Notes: generated by a model not told the origin, from the letters alone. Numbered from the stretch's first letter, positions 13,568 to 24,745 are shown. The stretch is 64,000 nt of DNA from Lucifuga dentata (GCA_014773175.1 VXCM01005987.1:1-64000); one strand, 5' to 3'. A program made the numbers and translations.

Positions 13568-16500
13568 CACCTGCACACCTGAAGCTCTGGGCGGTGAGCC
13601 CCTTCTCCACAGCCAGACAGGTGAGGATGCTGAGGAAGCTGGTGGTGACTGACTGGCGTTTGGCTCGCTGGGCTTCGCGTTGTCTCCTCTCCCGGGTCGG
13701 TCTGGATCTCAGCAGGACCCCCTGGACCCCTCTGTGCTCTCCGCCCACTTCCTGTGGGGGTCTCTGGGCCCGCACGGCGTCCCGCAGCACCTCCACCCAC
13801 TCCTGCGCCTTGCTTTGCCCGTTGGCTTTGAGTCGGAGGACCTCTTTGGCGTAGACGGCCTGGAAGCGGTCTCCTCTACCGGCGGAGGCTTCGGTCCACG
13901 GCTCTCCATTCTCGGACTCTCGATCGTGCTGCACGGCTAAACAGGAAGCCAGCGGGTACTCCAGCACGGGCTTAGCCACGGACCCCCGGCCCTCCGTAGG
14001 GAAGGCCTGCAGAGCGGATCTGGTCAGGACGAAGGTGAAGGCCCGCCAGCCGTTCTGGTCCGTTAGCCGGTACAGCACGCCGGTTTTCAGAACGTCCTGA
14101 CAGCGCTGCGTGAACAGCGGCAGGGTCGTGGGTCGGCTCGGGACGCCAGAAGAAGAATGGAGAGAGAGCGAGGCCTCGGCTGAGGTGGGGGTGGGGGTGT
14201 CGTTGTTGCTGTCGGGCCTGGTGTCCAGCCCTGAGGGAGAGGGCGACAACGAGGGCGACACGGGTTCAGGAAATACCTGCTGATGTTCCACTCCAGGCTT
14301 ACGGTGATGCTGCTCCTGCCTAACAGGCCTGGTGGCGAGAACCTTCTCCCAAATCAGCCGCTGCCACTCCGCAGCCTCCCATTGGTTGGCGGCTCTGAGC
14401 TGGAAGCGCGTGCTGTTGAAGAACAAGGCCTGGAGCGTGCGCTGGTCTGTGGGCTGGGCGGCCTGTCCGCAGGGTGCTGGTGAGATCACGCTCTGGCAGT
14501 GGGACAGCGAGTAGGCGGTTCCCAACTGGCGGTTGGCGCTGCTGTCCAGCGTGTAGAGGCAGAGCTCGCAGGCAGTCAGCTCCACGTGGCACGGCGTCCA
14601 GCGGCCCCGCGAGCCTTCACGCTGCTCCAACTCCCCCTGTTTCACCACACTGCCGCTGCTGCTTTTATCAGCTGAACAGACACAAAGAGTGAGACAGATG
14701 AGCAACATGTGTTAGAACATGTATGTATAACGTGTTAGAACATGCTAAACACACGGCTGGATGAAGAGGTTTGTGTGGATGTCTTGGTATCGATGTCTGA
14801 ATCATGCTACATCGCAGAAAACATGGCATCTGTTACATTTTTGTCATTGTTAATTCAACCAATCAAACATGGAGCTGCAGGGAAGAAAACGTGTTCCTCC
14901 GCAAGGGATATAGTCCCAGGATTAGACTTTCACTAAGAAAACGACCGTCCTAAAATTACACGTAAGCGTGAGCAGGTGAAACACTGAATTTTAAGGTGCG
15001 TATCACCTGAACATTTGACAAAGAAAAAAAAAGAAAAAAAGGAAAACAAAAAGAAAGAAATCTGTCCCACCCACTCTCCTCTTCCTGATTATGATGCGTT
15101 TGCTCTTTGATTAAAGGACCATACCAGTGGTTTACATTTTTAAGCTCAATGAATACTACACATATACGTTATGTTACTACAACCATTTTCATACATCTAT
15201 CATGTCAGCATGATGAATTACTGATCTCAAGCACTGGAGCAAGTCAATTTTAGAATGTTGTTCCTACCTTCCAGACTGCCACTGGTTTAAGTTAATTCCA
15301 GTACTAAAATCTACTAGTTAATTTTTATGTTGCACTGAAATGAACTTAAACAGCAGCCTGGAAGGTAGGAAAAACAATTCTTACTGCTCCAGTTTTATAG
15401 TTGGCAGTAATATAAAACATCATTAAAGGACCATACTGTCCATTTTGCATATTTGAGCCTAATATATTCAGTTTTCATACATGTTACGTTACTGACAATC
15501 ATTTCCCAAAGGATAAAACCGTATTTCAGCTTTCCTGATATTTTGCTAAATCTCTTAATCTTTCAAAATCAAATATTCAAGTGATACACCCACCTTAAAA
15601 ATCCATGTTTCTCCTGCTAATAGTTACACAGCCTTATGAAGTCACGGTCCTTTAAATTTTTCCATAAACGCAGGTCTTCTTTTGGGACTATATTCCCCGG
15701 TGGAGGCATACATTCACTCCACGCTTTTTATTGAGCTTAAACACTAAAATTACATAACTTCTAAAAAAACCTGAATACACGTCTTGTTGGTGATGATGGA
15801 TTACCTATCCCAAGAACGTTTACAGTATCAACAAGTTGATTTTAATAGCAGAATGAACTGAAACCAATGGAGGTCTGGAAGGTAGGAAAAACATTCTTAA
15901 TTCACCGTTCCAGTAGTATGCTTTGGGAAAATATTGTCAGTAACGTAACATGTATGAAAATTGAATATATTAGGCTTAAACATGCAAAATAATGGTATGG
16001 TCGTATGGTCCTTTAAGATTTCCACCCCCACAAAATGCAGTGTAATGAGCAGACATCACCTCTGTTTCTCTAAATGTACCGTCAAAGAGGAAAGAAAAAC
16101 AACAACAACAAAAAAGCTTCAGGCAGCCTATTAACTAGAAGGTGCGACACGAGACAAGTGCCTCATCAATCTCACCGTGTCACTGCAAGTGGATTTTGCA
16201 TGTTAACAAACCTGCTGCTTAAGGAACTAATGAATATGTGAATAATTTGAGAGAAAATGGCGTCTGGCTGACTGGCGTTCTCCACGCTTGGGAGGCTGGA
16301 TGGAAGAATTAGACGTTTAGAGATGGAAGCTGCTGGATTCAATTAGCCTTCATCTCCACCCAGCTAATGCCACTTCTGACTGATTCATACATTTCATTTA
16401 GCTCAACCAGGCTGAAACAGTTAGCATGTTTACCAGTTATTCTGTTTTAGATGAGTTAGGAAGTCAGGTACAATCATTCAGATGTCATCAACATTAAAAG

Positions 16501-19140
16501 AAATGCAGGAATGGCAGCCTTAAAGGCCCATACCACTCATTTTTCATGTATGAGCCTAATATATTCAATTTTCATACATGTAACATTACTGACAATCAAA
16601 TCATACTACTGGAACGGTGAATTAAAAATGTTTTTCCTACCTTCCAGACCTCCATTGGTTTCAGTTCATTCTGCTATTAAAATCAACTTGTTGATACTGT
16701 AAACGTTCTTGGGATAGGTAATCCATCATCACCAACAAGACGTGTATTCAGGTTTTTTTAGAAGTTATGTAATTTTAGTGTTTAAGCTCAATAAAAAGCG
16801 TGGAGTGAATGTATGCCTCCACCGGGGAATATAGTCCCAAAAGAAGACCTGCGTTTATGGAAAAATTTAAAGGACCGTGACTTCATAAGGCTGTGTAACT
16901 ATTAGCAGGAGAAACATGGATTTTTAAGGTGGGTGTATCACTTGAATATTTGATTTTGAAAGATTAAGAGATTTAGCAAAATATCAGGAAAGCTGAAATA
17001 CGGTTTTATCCTTTGGGAAATGATTGTCAGTAACGTAACATGTATGAAAATTGAATATATTAGGCTCAAACATCCAAAATGGACAGTATGGTCCTTTAAT
17101 GCATCATCCTTACACCTATGGAGTCTTTATCGCCCGTGATAAGAATTCCACATATTTTTGCAGACTTTTAATTTTCTATTCATAGCGCAGAGCGAGAGAA
17201 AAACAAAAACAATCTAGAAGTATAGATATTATCATAGGAACTTTGTGTAATATTTGGTTATGTGTAAAGTTCTATTTTGTACCAAGACGTGACAGTTTCA
17301 GTCGTATTTTTGTCAAGATGAAACAAAAAAACCCAAAAAACTGTTAAATCCACAGATCAGATTCACTCCAAATTTTCCTTATAGTTTATTTTGACCAATC
17401 AGAAGCGACCAGACAGGATATTTCAATCCTCACCTGTATTTCTGCGTATCTGTGGAAACGCCACAGACTCAACTTTATATTTAGGCTTTAGTTATTAAGT
17501 CCTGAACTGTCTGGAAAGCTTCATTCTGATTGGTCCTTTACTTCTGTTACATGTTGATGTCAATATGTACCACGTGAATTTACTTGCCTACACACCTGGT
17601 TAGACGCCCACCAAGCACGAGGCCAGGGAGCCGGAGTTTAACCAGCATTGATGTTTTGCTATCTGTGGGTGTGGCCAGCTCAGGCCTGTGTTCTGATTGG
17701 CTAGCCAATCAGAACAGAGCGGGCTTTTTTGAGAATGAGGCTTAAAGAGACAGTAGCTAAAGTGACCTGTTTTCACTCAGTGTGCACAGCAATACTGCAA
17801 GGAGAGCAGACGTGTAGCGAAGTGGTTTTTATTTCTTCCCCACATTAAAACAACAAAAAGAGTCGCTAAACGTAACAGAAATCTGGCGAAGACATCCGTT
17901 CCTCTAACAGCAAATTATTTTCCATGAGAATGAAGAGACGCTGAGCTAAATCACACTTATTACTTCCTTTTCCTGCTTCTGTTCTTTCAACACACAGCAA
18001 GCCAAGCTAAATAGCCTGATGCCTTTTCACATGTATGCTAATGCTAAATAATCCCGCCGTATCAGGCGGCGGTAATTGGGTTCCTCTTCTCTCGCCTCAT
18101 TTGAGTCCATTTGCTGACAGGATTACAGGCTATTAGCCCTTTGGATTTCTTAGGAGCCCCTTAGGCCTTCAGATGGTCAAAACACACAAACAAATGGGAC
18201 TTCTGCGCGCGCGCGTGTGTGTGTGTGTGTGTGTGTGTGTGCGGATACTGACTATCATAGCACAGCTGTGTCATTTCAAGCTATCATCATCTTCTATCAT
18301 TACTGCTTCCTGTGAGGATGCTTCAGCATAAGTACGGCACATGTCACAAAAAAACTCTGAAAACCATCAGAGCGTCTCCAGACACGCCAAGGTCCATCAA
18401 AACAGGACATGCGTGTCTTTCCAACGTGACAAACAAAACGCAGGTTGGATCTGGTCTAATAACAGAGAAGAAGAAACGTTTGGTCTGAAACACAGAGTCG
18501 GTTTTGCTGCTTTACTTTAGAATGAAATCTGTTTTTGCTGTCTGAGGGAAGACGATAAACGTTGACGTGCACAAACGCATCAGACGTGTGTGAACTCACG
18601 CTGCTGCTGGTGGTTGAGGATCATGTTCTTCAGAGTGTTGTAGTCCACGGCGGGCAGCCCGTTATCCGTGTAGGCAGACGGCCGGTAGTTGACGTCTGAT
18701 CTGGATCGGTTGTGTCCCTTCTTGAAAGCGGCGCTGGACGAGGCGTTGGCGGCGGCGTTATTGGTGCAGTCCTTGCTGTGGGCCGCCAGGTCGTTGGTGG
18801 ACCGCGCTCGGCTTCTCTTGCTGTGCCTGAAGCCCACGCCGAGCCCCAGCACGCTGAAGGCTGACGGAGGCTGGTGGTCGGCCCAGGCCAGGCCTAAGGG
18901 CCCCACTTCCTGCTGCTCTCCGGCCAGGAGGCTCCAGACGCCGCTGGAGCTCAGCTTCCCCAGAGCCGCGCTGGACACGTCCTGCAGCTGCTTTGGCTGT
19001 CTGGACGGCTGCAGGTCTCCGGTCTGAGTGTGGCTTTGGCTTTGTCCCGGCATCCCATCCAGGCAGTGGATGAAGTCCTCCGTGGCCTCCAGCGCCGGGC
19101 TGATGTCCCCAACCATGTCAAGCTCCTCAAGACCCTCCAT
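1221..19140 (-). CDS. PLEKHM3: PLEKHM3, pleckstrin homology domain family M member 3 (5' four coding exons; 3' end outside window)
   Basis: Exons 18600-19140, 13571-14671, 2635-2780 and 1221-1414 join in phase (1, 1, 0, then ending in phase 2) to give 660 residues plus two bases. Visible in order: an N-terminus starting MEGLEELD and containing DISPALE, as in vertebrate PLEKHM3; a first PH domain at about 190-295; a Ser/Pro-rich linker; a second PH domain at about 372-482 ([11 protein letters not shown] to AQEWVEVL); the signature [13 protein letters not shown] at about 518-530; then the start of the cysteine-rich Rubicon-homology (DUF4206) region with CAGC and CQSC pairs. Human PLEKHM3 is about 761 residues, so roughly 100 C-terminal residues lie upstream of position 1. 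Family knowledge: a PH-domain scaffold linked to AKT signalling and muscle differentiation. PLEKHM1 also has two PH domains and this C-terminal region, but the exon sequences match PLEKHM3 far better from memory. Introns total about 16 kb and are full of MITEs. Confidence 0.93.
1453..2039. mobile_element. TTAA-MITE, full-length young copy B
   Basis: TTAA|AGGACCATACC at the left and GGTATGGTCCT|TTAA at the right; the terminal inverted repeats extend about 85 bp. It lies in PLEKHM3 intron 3, 38 bp from exon 4. Nearly identical to the copies at 15423, 16520, 28637, 42193 and 58909. Non-coding; presumably moved by a transposase supplied elsewhere. Confidence 0.9.
2635..2780 (-). CDS. PLEKHM3: PLEKHM3 coding exon 3 (start of cysteine-rich domain)
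   Basis: The acceptor CTGCAG precedes 2780 and the donor GTGGTG follows 2635. The 146-bp exon enters in phase 1 and leaves in phase 0. Residues include [17 protein letters not shown] and [13 protein letters not shown], all characteristic of the zinc-binding C-terminal region of PLEKHM3. The donor is GTGGTGAAA, weaker than consensus. Confidence 0.93.
3293..3480. repeat. tandem duplication, about 69-bp period
   Basis: GCTAACTTCAGATGAGTTCT through GTGGTGGATTTGGACTTC occurs at 3362 and again at 3431 with few changes; shorter TTAGCTTAGC-GCTAACAGTG words precede it. Confidence 0.75.
3529..3663. other. single-N join with 67-bp flanking duplication
   Basis: 3529-3595 equals 3597-3663 around the N at 3596. 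Same pattern at N 9133 (67 bp), 12828 (67), 26538 (66), 43820 (63), 44469 (65), 45319 (66), 49334 (63), 52534 (66) and 62655 (66). Read as unmerged contig overlaps. Confidence 0.85.
4711..4737. repeat. TAAAC pentanucleotide repeat
   Basis: Five TAAAC units and a partial one in PLEKHM3 intron 2. Confidence 0.9.
5519..5956. mobile_element. long-TIR AT-rich MITE (CACTGTAAAA ends)
   Basis: The left arm CACTGTAAAATGTGACAAGC continues through TCTAGGAAA; the right arm (about 5900-5956) is its reverse complement with a few mismatches over about 55 bp. The interior (5640-5880) is almost pure A/T with repeated AATTTAAA-like words. No coding capacity. Superfamily not assigned. Confidence 0.8.
6083..6318 (-). 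mobile_element. tRNA-derived SINE
   Basis: On the minus strand, GGTGGCTGAATGGTTAGCAT (A-box region) is followed by GGTTCGATTCCCGGC (B box), then a tRNA-unrelated body ending near the poly-T/A stretch at 6085. This is the usual pol III SINE layout in fish. It is not a functional tRNA: no acceptor stem closes. Confidence 0.82.
6345..6760. repeat. interspersed repeat R1, copy 1
   Basis: Blocks TCTGGTCTGAATCAG, ACAACACTCTC-CTGATTGGTCAG, GGAAAACCACATG, GAAGAAGACGTGCTGCCTTC, CACACGCTAACCTGA and AGCGTCCGTTC are shared in the same order with 41100-41560 and partly with 7885-7925 plus 8180-8570. Probably an unclassified transposable element; termini not defined. Confidence 0.7.
7926..8040. mobile_element. 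hAT-like left-terminus fragment
   Basis: CAGGGATCCCTAACTGGCGG then GCCCGTGG, the usual start of fish hAT-Charlie-type elements, interrupts the interspersed repeat at AACTAAAG. The opposite terminus was not found. Followed by a long A-rich tract (8006-8050). Confidence 0.5.
8180..8570. repeat. interspersed repeat R1, copy 2 (broken)
   Basis: GGAGAATGGAGCTACATGCT, CACACGCTAACCTGAACACG, TTAGCTAAGATTGAC and CTAATCAAAGG match copies 1 and 3; its left part (TCTGGTCTGAATCAGGAAC, 7900-7920) is separated by a hAT-like insertion. A GGAT microsatellite at 8297-8324 and a LINE-like tail interrupt it. Confidence 0.6.
10658..11297. mobile_element. TTAA-MITE copy C, with assembly gap inside
   Basis: Starts CAGGACCATACC and ends GGTATGGTCCTTTAA, in reverse orientation relative to the 1453 copy. 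The core is lost in the 253-base N run at 10834-11086, followed by a poly(A) run to 11140 not found in other copies, suggesting an insertion or misassembly in the gap. Confidence 0.85.
10834..11086. other. assembly gap (253 N)
   Basis: A run of N inside a MITE copy. Open frames crossing it (poly-X then poly-Lys or poly-Phe) are meaningless. Confidence 0.99.
11493..12139. mobile_element. older divergent TTAA-MITE copy D with a nested retroelement tail
   Basis: The left end AAAGGACCATACAAG and right end GTATGCTCCTTTAA are diverged. Internal blocks CTTTCAAAATCAAATGTT and ACTGAAACCAATGG match the family. At about 11728-11816 there is foreign sequence AAGATAAACCTTTATTTATCC, resembling the tail of a fish LINE/SINE. 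Confidence 0.75.
13521..13566. repeat. TG microsatellite abutting PLEKHM3 exon 2 donor
   Basis: About 22 TG units end four bases before the 5' splice site GTGAGC (13570-13565, minus strand), so the transcript has a CA repeat beginning inside the donor region. Confidence 0.95.
13571..14671 (-). CDS. PLEKHM3: PLEKHM3 coding exon 2 (both PH domains)
   Basis: The acceptor TGTTCAG precedes 14671 and the donor GTGAGC follows 13571. Length 1101 bp, phase 1 to phase 1. It encodes PH domain 1, a Ser/Pro/Thr linker, PH domain 2 and the [13 protein letters not shown] block. The donor runs straight into a CA repeat on the transcribed strand (TG at 13521-13566 on the plus strand). The overlapping plus-strand open frames here are antisense shadows of this GC-rich exon. 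Confidence 0.94.
15111..15422. mobile_element. older TTAA-MITE copy E, truncated at right by copy F
   Basis: Starts TTAAAGGACCATACCAG; carries the family blocks CTTCCAGACTGCCACTGG and CTGGAAGGTAGGAAAAACA, then stops where the next copy begins. Confidence 0.75.
15423..16016. mobile_element. TTAA-MITE, full-length copy F
   Basis: TTAAAGGACCATACTGTCC at the left, GGTCCTTTAA at the right. Same orientation as the 1453 copy and close to identical over the core; a short duplication (GGTATGGTCGTATGGTCC) is present near the right end. Lies in PLEKHM3 intron 1. Confidence 0.9.
16520..17099. mobile_element. TTAA-MITE, full-length copy G, reverse orientation
   Basis: TTAAAGGCCCATACC at the left, GTATGGTCCTTTAA at the right. 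The core is the reverse complement of the 1453 and 15423 copies, so copies F and G form an inverted pair about 500 bp apart. Confidence 0.9.
18600..19140 (-). CDS. PLEKHM3: PLEKHM3 coding exon 1
   Basis: The start ATG is at 19140-19138. This start is chosen because the following residues ([20 protein letters not shown]) match the conserved PLEKHM3 N-terminus. It encodes 180 residues and one base. The donor is C|GTGAGT at 18600/18599. Low-complexity stretches (Ala/Asn/Ser near residues 128-140, a Gln run near the end) and basic RSRSD-type motifs are visible; no folded domain is recognised in this exon. Confidence 0.92.
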
Positions 19141-19243
19141 CGCTGGACCAGAGCAGGCCTTCGCTAACTTCTATGCTAGATGGTTTTCCAAAATGGGCAC
19201 AACAACCCTGTTAGCAACAACCGCATCTTCTCCACCAGAGTCC
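19141..19243 (-). other. PLEKHM3: probable PLEKHM3 5' UTR segment
   Basis: Directly upstream of the PLEKHM3 start codon the minus strand carries a good acceptor, pyrimidine-rich CTTCTTATTCAG ending at 19244. This suggests that a non-coding first exon, further upstream at higher coordinates, is spliced to the start-codon exon. There is no independent evidence, and the promoter and first exon were not located. Confidence 0.4.
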
Positions 19244-19291
19244 CTGAATAAGAAGATGAGAAGTCTGGATGACTGAAGAAGCTCCAGCAGG

Positions 19292-19293
<2 letters not shown>

Positions 19294-19355
<62 letters not shown>

Positions 19356-19384
19356 NACACACACACACGCACGCACACACGCAC
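19294..19384. repeat. CA microsatellite upstream of PLEKHM3 start
   Basis: About 40 CA units with one N at 19356 and two CACG interruptions; UG on the PLEKHM3 strand, about 50 bp before the proposed 5' UTR acceptor. Confidence 0.95.
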
Positions 19385-20734
19385 AACAATCTGCTGTCCC
19401 TCAACACAGAAGCTTCATCCAGGCCAGAACTGTCCTCTGCAGCATCTCTGCTCGTCTCGTAGCGTCTGAAGACGTCACGCTGAACGCCAGCAGCTAACTG
19501 TAGCTCTTAGCTACACGCCTGCTACACGCCTGTGGCTACGAAATGAATGCTGGGAAAAAATGATGAGCAGCGTGAAGCTTCTTTTAGCGTGACAGGTGGC
19601 TGTGATGTCATCAACAGGAGACGGTCTGCGGTTTCACTGGAACAAAGAGAAAAAAAGAAAGAACAAACAGTAAAGAGGAAGTGTGCCAAACACAGAAAAT
19701 AAAACTATTTTAATAACAGATTAGTCTTTAAGTTATTTTTTACAATAAAAATGCCAAATATTAGCTGGTTTCAGCTCATCTAAATTTACATCATTTAAAA
19801 TAATGTAGCTTGAATAAATATGAGTGTTTAAACTATTGATTGGACATAAAAGCATTATTCATCTGCTGACATTCTGTAACAATATTCATTGATTATACAA
19901 AGAATAATTAATTAATAAAAAAAATAACTTATGTAAGTATTAATGATAATCTTAATTTAACCCTCTGGAGTCTGGTGACATTTTTCCAGTTTCACTTTTT
20001 CATTAAATTTGGCTTTTATTTATTCACCTAAAAGGTTGTTAAGTAAAAAATGCTTTTGGATAAATTTTGACTTGTGAAGATATGAACAGTTCTTCCAAAT
20101 CAGAAAAGAAATCAAACATAAATTATTGATTCCAGAACAGTCTTTTTCATAATTAAAAACAAAAGTCTCCCAAAAAAAAAAAAAAAAAANAAAAAAAAAA
20201 AAAAAAATCAAAAAATTCTACAAAAAACTGAAAAGATCGAGAAAATTTTCAGGAAATTTTGAAAAAAAAGGGAAATTCCTTGACACTGTCAGGTGATTAA
20301 TTTTTTTTACATTTACTCTGTAAACAACAAATATTTTCAGCGTTTCAGCTGTTTGTGGTTTAAAGCCAAAACTCGTCTTCCTGTTTGTAAAGGATTTTTA
20401 CAGATTTTTACCTTTTATGCGACAAATTCAAACAGCAAAACTAACGTCAGACTCCAGAGTTAAACAAACGGCAGGTAACAAAACGTTCATGCATCAGCAG
20501 CAAAAACTAATTCTTTCTGTTGATTTTTAAGGTCAGGCTCTGATTGGCCGAAGTTCCAGAACAGGCCTTTAGTTTAAGAAGCTTCAGGAAGAAAACGGTG
20601 CGTACGACCTACCACCTACAGAACCCCGTCGTCACGGAAACCTGCTTCCTCTCTGATGTCCTGCTCAAATAATCCTCCACTTCCTCCTCCTCATGCTGAT
20701 CATGCAGCCAGAAGAGGAAGCAGGCCTGGGTGGG

Positions 20735-20735
20735 G

Positions 20736-20764
<29 letters not shown>
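20735..20764. repeat. CT microsatellite
   Basis: Fifteen CT units in the PLEKHM3-DNAJC15 intergenic region. A matching GA tract begins the window at 21-54. Confidence 0.93.
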
Positions 20765-20767
<3 letters not shown>

Positions 20768-23169
20768 GATTTTCTCCTCCACAGCTCTGACTCTTTAACT
20801 TTTCTCCACACATGAATTATTTAAAGGAAATTACATCACTGCCTTCTGAGTACGAGTAGGGCTGGATAGACGACAATCTGGAACATTTCCAAAATAAGTC
20901 ACAATCATTTTGTTAATTATCAGAAATAACACAGTGACTTTAAGGCTAATATCCATTTCATCATATTCTAAGCAGTTTTCCTTATTGATTGACCTTAGCA
21001 ATCAATAATCGATTAATCCTTAGCACCTCTTGGAGATTAGAGGTAAATTTAAAGTACATTGTATGCGATAGTGTAGAAAGAAAAGGTGAATATATGGATG
21101 TTATAACTCAGCTTCAGCATTATGTAGCATTATAACAGAGGTCGCTAATGTCTTTAGCATCATCTGCAACTTCAAAAAACATACAGCTGTTTTTTTTTTA
21201 ATTTTTTAATTACTTTTAATTACATTTACCTTGGGATCAATAAAGTAAGTAATAAAGTAAGTGAGTAAGTAAGTTATCTATCTATCTATCTATCTATGCA
21301 TTATTAATTTTTGTAGAACTGTAAAGGGACCCAAAATAATGTGAGCCTAACCGCTGAATCCAACAGAGAAATTATCTTCTTACTTTACTAAAATATTAAC
21401 TAAACATAATTCATATGATTAAAGCTTTGTGTTTCTGTTTGCTGGTTCAGGTACAAACTTTTAGCATTTGCTTCATAATCCATACGTCATGCAGCCAGAA
21501 TTTAGACACAACTTGCACTTAATTCTACTTATGTGAAGTTATCTTAGTGGAAAAGTTATTTTCACTCTTACATGCATTTTAATTCTTCCAAAAATTATTA
21601 AAAATGCTTAGTGATGTTTGTACTCGTCTCTGTGGATCTAATGGCTTATTAGTCTAAATTATTGTGATATGGCTTTATTACATAGATACTTTATGGATGG
21701 TAATGTTTTACTTTTAGTGGATAAATATAATTTATTGCTGCATTTAAAATATATATATTATACAGAGATTAACTAAATGTACATTTAAATGAAGGCCCAT
21801 CCCATGGAGTAGAAACAGAAGCTCTGATTGGACATCTTAAAAGACAGACCAATTTTTAGTAATAGTATTGGTTTCGTTTTTTTTTTTCTCCGTTAAAATC
21901 TCCAAAACTTGATTAATTAAATGAGTTAATTAAATCAACCTGAAAATATCATTCTGGCTAAATGAATTGAATTGAATGAATTTAAAAATATATATATATA
22001 GTAAGATCACATAAACACAAGCCTGCATATGCCTATTTTTCATGACATCATCTGGCTGCAGATAAAGATCATCATCTTTATCATCATCATCATCAGTGTC
22101 ATGACAGATTACTCATGCATTTATTCCTGCAGTCTGAGTCACACGCTGTGCAGCAGCGATGCAATTCTACAAACATTTGCTACGACTTCTGATCTATTTT
22201 AACATGATCGTTATTTAACTCAACACAAACAGCCACAAAAAAAACACACAACCACAACTTCCTGGACAGAAATATGGAGTTTACATAAGACCATGAATGC
22301 ATCACTGATCACCTGAGCTCTTACTGCTGGATTGATTATCTCCTCTTTAGTCACTAAAACACGCTGATGCTACGTTATCAATCATAGTGATCAATAGTGA
22401 TGAATCACTATTAATCACACTCTAGTCTCACCAAAGTGTGACTGTTCTCTTCACCATGACAACGAACAATCAGAAACAGGTGAAGCCGCGGTCAGGTAGT
22501 TTGTTACCTTCACGGACTCGCTACATAAACTCATAACCTGTTTATTACGACAGTTCTGGCTAAAATAAATTTAAGGTTGGATAGTGTGAAAAAAGGGGAA
22601 AATAAGGCCTGTTTCTGCTGTCAGCTGATGTAACGTTAGTCCCATGTGTTTCGGATTAACGAGTGTCCATATTAACTGGTGACTTACGGGCGGCATATAT
22701 TCAGAGCAGAAAAATAACACTGGGTTGTAACTTCGAAAGTTTTAGTTCCGTTGGCTCACAAAAGAAGAAAAGTAGACATTCGTGGGACTAATTAAACTTT
22801 CTTTTTCTGAATGTACTATTTACCGTCACTAAAACAACCACCGATACACGGCACAAAGTCACCAGTTACCGCTATCACTCCTTTATCCGGGACACCGGTG
22901 AGTTAGCTGGCAGCTAATGCTAGCATCTCTCCATCCTTGAGCAATGTCATTCTACTACAAAATAAAACAGTAAATTCAGTAAACTGCAGACACCGTTTAT
23001 CTGGTGATGCGTTCAGGTATCATGCTGTGGTAAAACCGGTTCCGTGCAGAAAACGTAATTGACAAAAAGACTCACCTTAGTGTGTTTACCAATATGTCAT
23101 TCTAGCCCGTCACTGCTAAAGTGCTCTGACTGCAACCTAGGCTACATGGTAAGGGTTCCGGGTGTCAAG

Positions 23170-23706
23170 TTAAAGGACCATACAGACCTATTTTGCATGT
23201 TTGAGCCTAATATATTCAATTTTCATACATGTAACATTACTGACAATCATTTCCAAAGCATACTACTGGAACGGTGAATTAAAAATGTTTTTCCTACCTT
23301 CCAGACCTCCACTGGTTTCAGTTCATTCTGCTATTAAAATCAACTTGTTGATACTGTAAACATTCTTGGGATAGGTAATCCATCATCACCAACAAGACGT
23401 GTATTCAGGTTTTTTTTGAAGTTATGTAATTTTAGTGTTTAAGCTCAATAAAAAGCGTGGAGTGAATGTATGCCTCCACCGGGGAATATAGTCCCAAAAG
23501 AAGACCTGCGTTTATGGAAAAATTTAAAGGACCGTGACTTCATAAGGCTGTGTAACTATTAGCAGGAGAAACATGGATTTTTAAGGTGGGTGTATCACTT
23601 GAATATTTGATTTAAAACACTTTTAATTCGCTGTTCCAGAAGTATGCTTTGGGAAATGATTGTCAGTAACGTTCAAACATGTAAAATGGATGGTATGGTC
23701 CTTTAA
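23170..23706. mobile_element. TTAA-MITE copy H, reverse orientation, small internal deletion
   Basis: TTAAAGGACCATACAG at the left and GGTATGGTCCTTTAA at the right, with about 50 bp missing near the right inverted repeat. Confidence 0.88.
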
Positions 23707-24223
23707 ATCAGATAATCAGCTCTGTAGTTATTACAAGCCAATAAATGTTTGACAGTTTGTCCCATAAAAATTATCACACAATGCTCAACCACAATTACTG
23801 AAGCTGTGTGTTTTTTACAGCAGGATCCATCGATGGATTCTGACTCTTCTGTGTGGACAATCTCCTTTTTCCTCCACACAGTTTATTTCCTGTGTGCATC
23901 AACAGGCGTCTGTATATTGACTTTAATTTAATTTGATTTGACACAAAAAGCTTCAACCAAATGCTTTCAGACTGAGAGCTTCTGTCTGCTTCAGGACGGA
24001 CGAACAAATAAGTGCATCAACTTTAGGAAGATCGTCTCCGTCCACCAGACCCCAATCATTTTCCATCCAGCAGCAGTCTCTCAGACCCTGCTGCCTCTCT
24101 CTCTCTCTTTCTCATTTTTTCTTCTGCATTTTGATTATACCTTCTTCTTGTGATGACTAAATTATGATTGGATTTAAAGATGGCTCTGCTTTCATCTGTC
24201 TAGAAGTGTTGTCTAACAACCCC

Positions 24224-24284
24224 NNNNNNNNNNNNNNNNNNNNNNNNNNNNNNNNNNNNNNNNNNNNNNNNNNNNNNNNNNNNN
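24224..24284. other. assembly gap (61 N)
   Basis: N run flanked by C-rich sequence in the intergenic region. Confidence 0.99.
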
Positions 24285-24634
24285 CCCCCCCCAACACACA
24301 CAACACAACACAATAGCCATCTACCTCAACTCACACACTCACTATTGAAGAGCAGAGTGGCTGCTTCGTCCCCATGGAAACAACGTGCACGCGTATGTGT
24401 GTGTGTTCAGTAAATGTTTCCTCTCACAGAGATTAAGTTGAACATGCACACACACACACACACACACAGGCACACTGAAAAGAAAATTCCAGAAAATTCT
24501 TTGTTTAATTCTTGAAAGTTCTTCTTCTCTTCCATTAATCTGTCGTTCATCTCGGCTCAGAACACGCTGCAGCACACGGATCCACTTCTACTCTGCATTG
24601 CTGCAGCGCCGCTGTGCACACTGTGTGAAAACAG

Positions 24635-24745
24635 GCTGTGACCTGTCCAGAGTGGACCGTGCCTTCCCCCAATGCATTCTGGGAGTTCTAACCCCCCACG
24701 ACTCTGAGCAGGATATACAAGGAAGCAGAAATAGAAAATGGATGA
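24635..24745 (+). mobile_element. SINE/LINE tail fragment
   Basis: GACCTGTCCAGAGTGGACCG ... GACTCTGAGCAGGATATACAA ... AGAAAATGGATGA resembles the common fish tail CTGTCCAGGGTGTACC ... GATAAGCGG ... AAAATGGATG, degraded. Confidence 0.55.

Larger units (their letters stand above)
2781..13570 (-). other. PLEKHM3 intron 2 (10.8 kb), no gene seen
   Basis: Holds the AT-rich long-TIR MITE, the SINE at 6083, two R1 repeat copies, hAT fragments, two TTAA MITEs and microsatellites. The 188-codon minus-strand frame at 9221-9787 crosses repeat-like sequence, has no recognisable domain and is not called as a gene. Confidence 0.8.
14672..18599 (-). other. PLEKHM3 intron 1 (3.9 kb)
   Basis: Four blocks of TTAA MITE (15111-17099) make up over a third of it; otherwise AT-rich non-coding sequence. 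Confidence 0.85.

Noticed and set aside
13465..14692. Several plus-strand open frames of 60-129 codons
   Set aside because: Antisense shadows of PLEKHM3 exon 2, whose minus-strand frame encodes two PH domains with correct splice sites.
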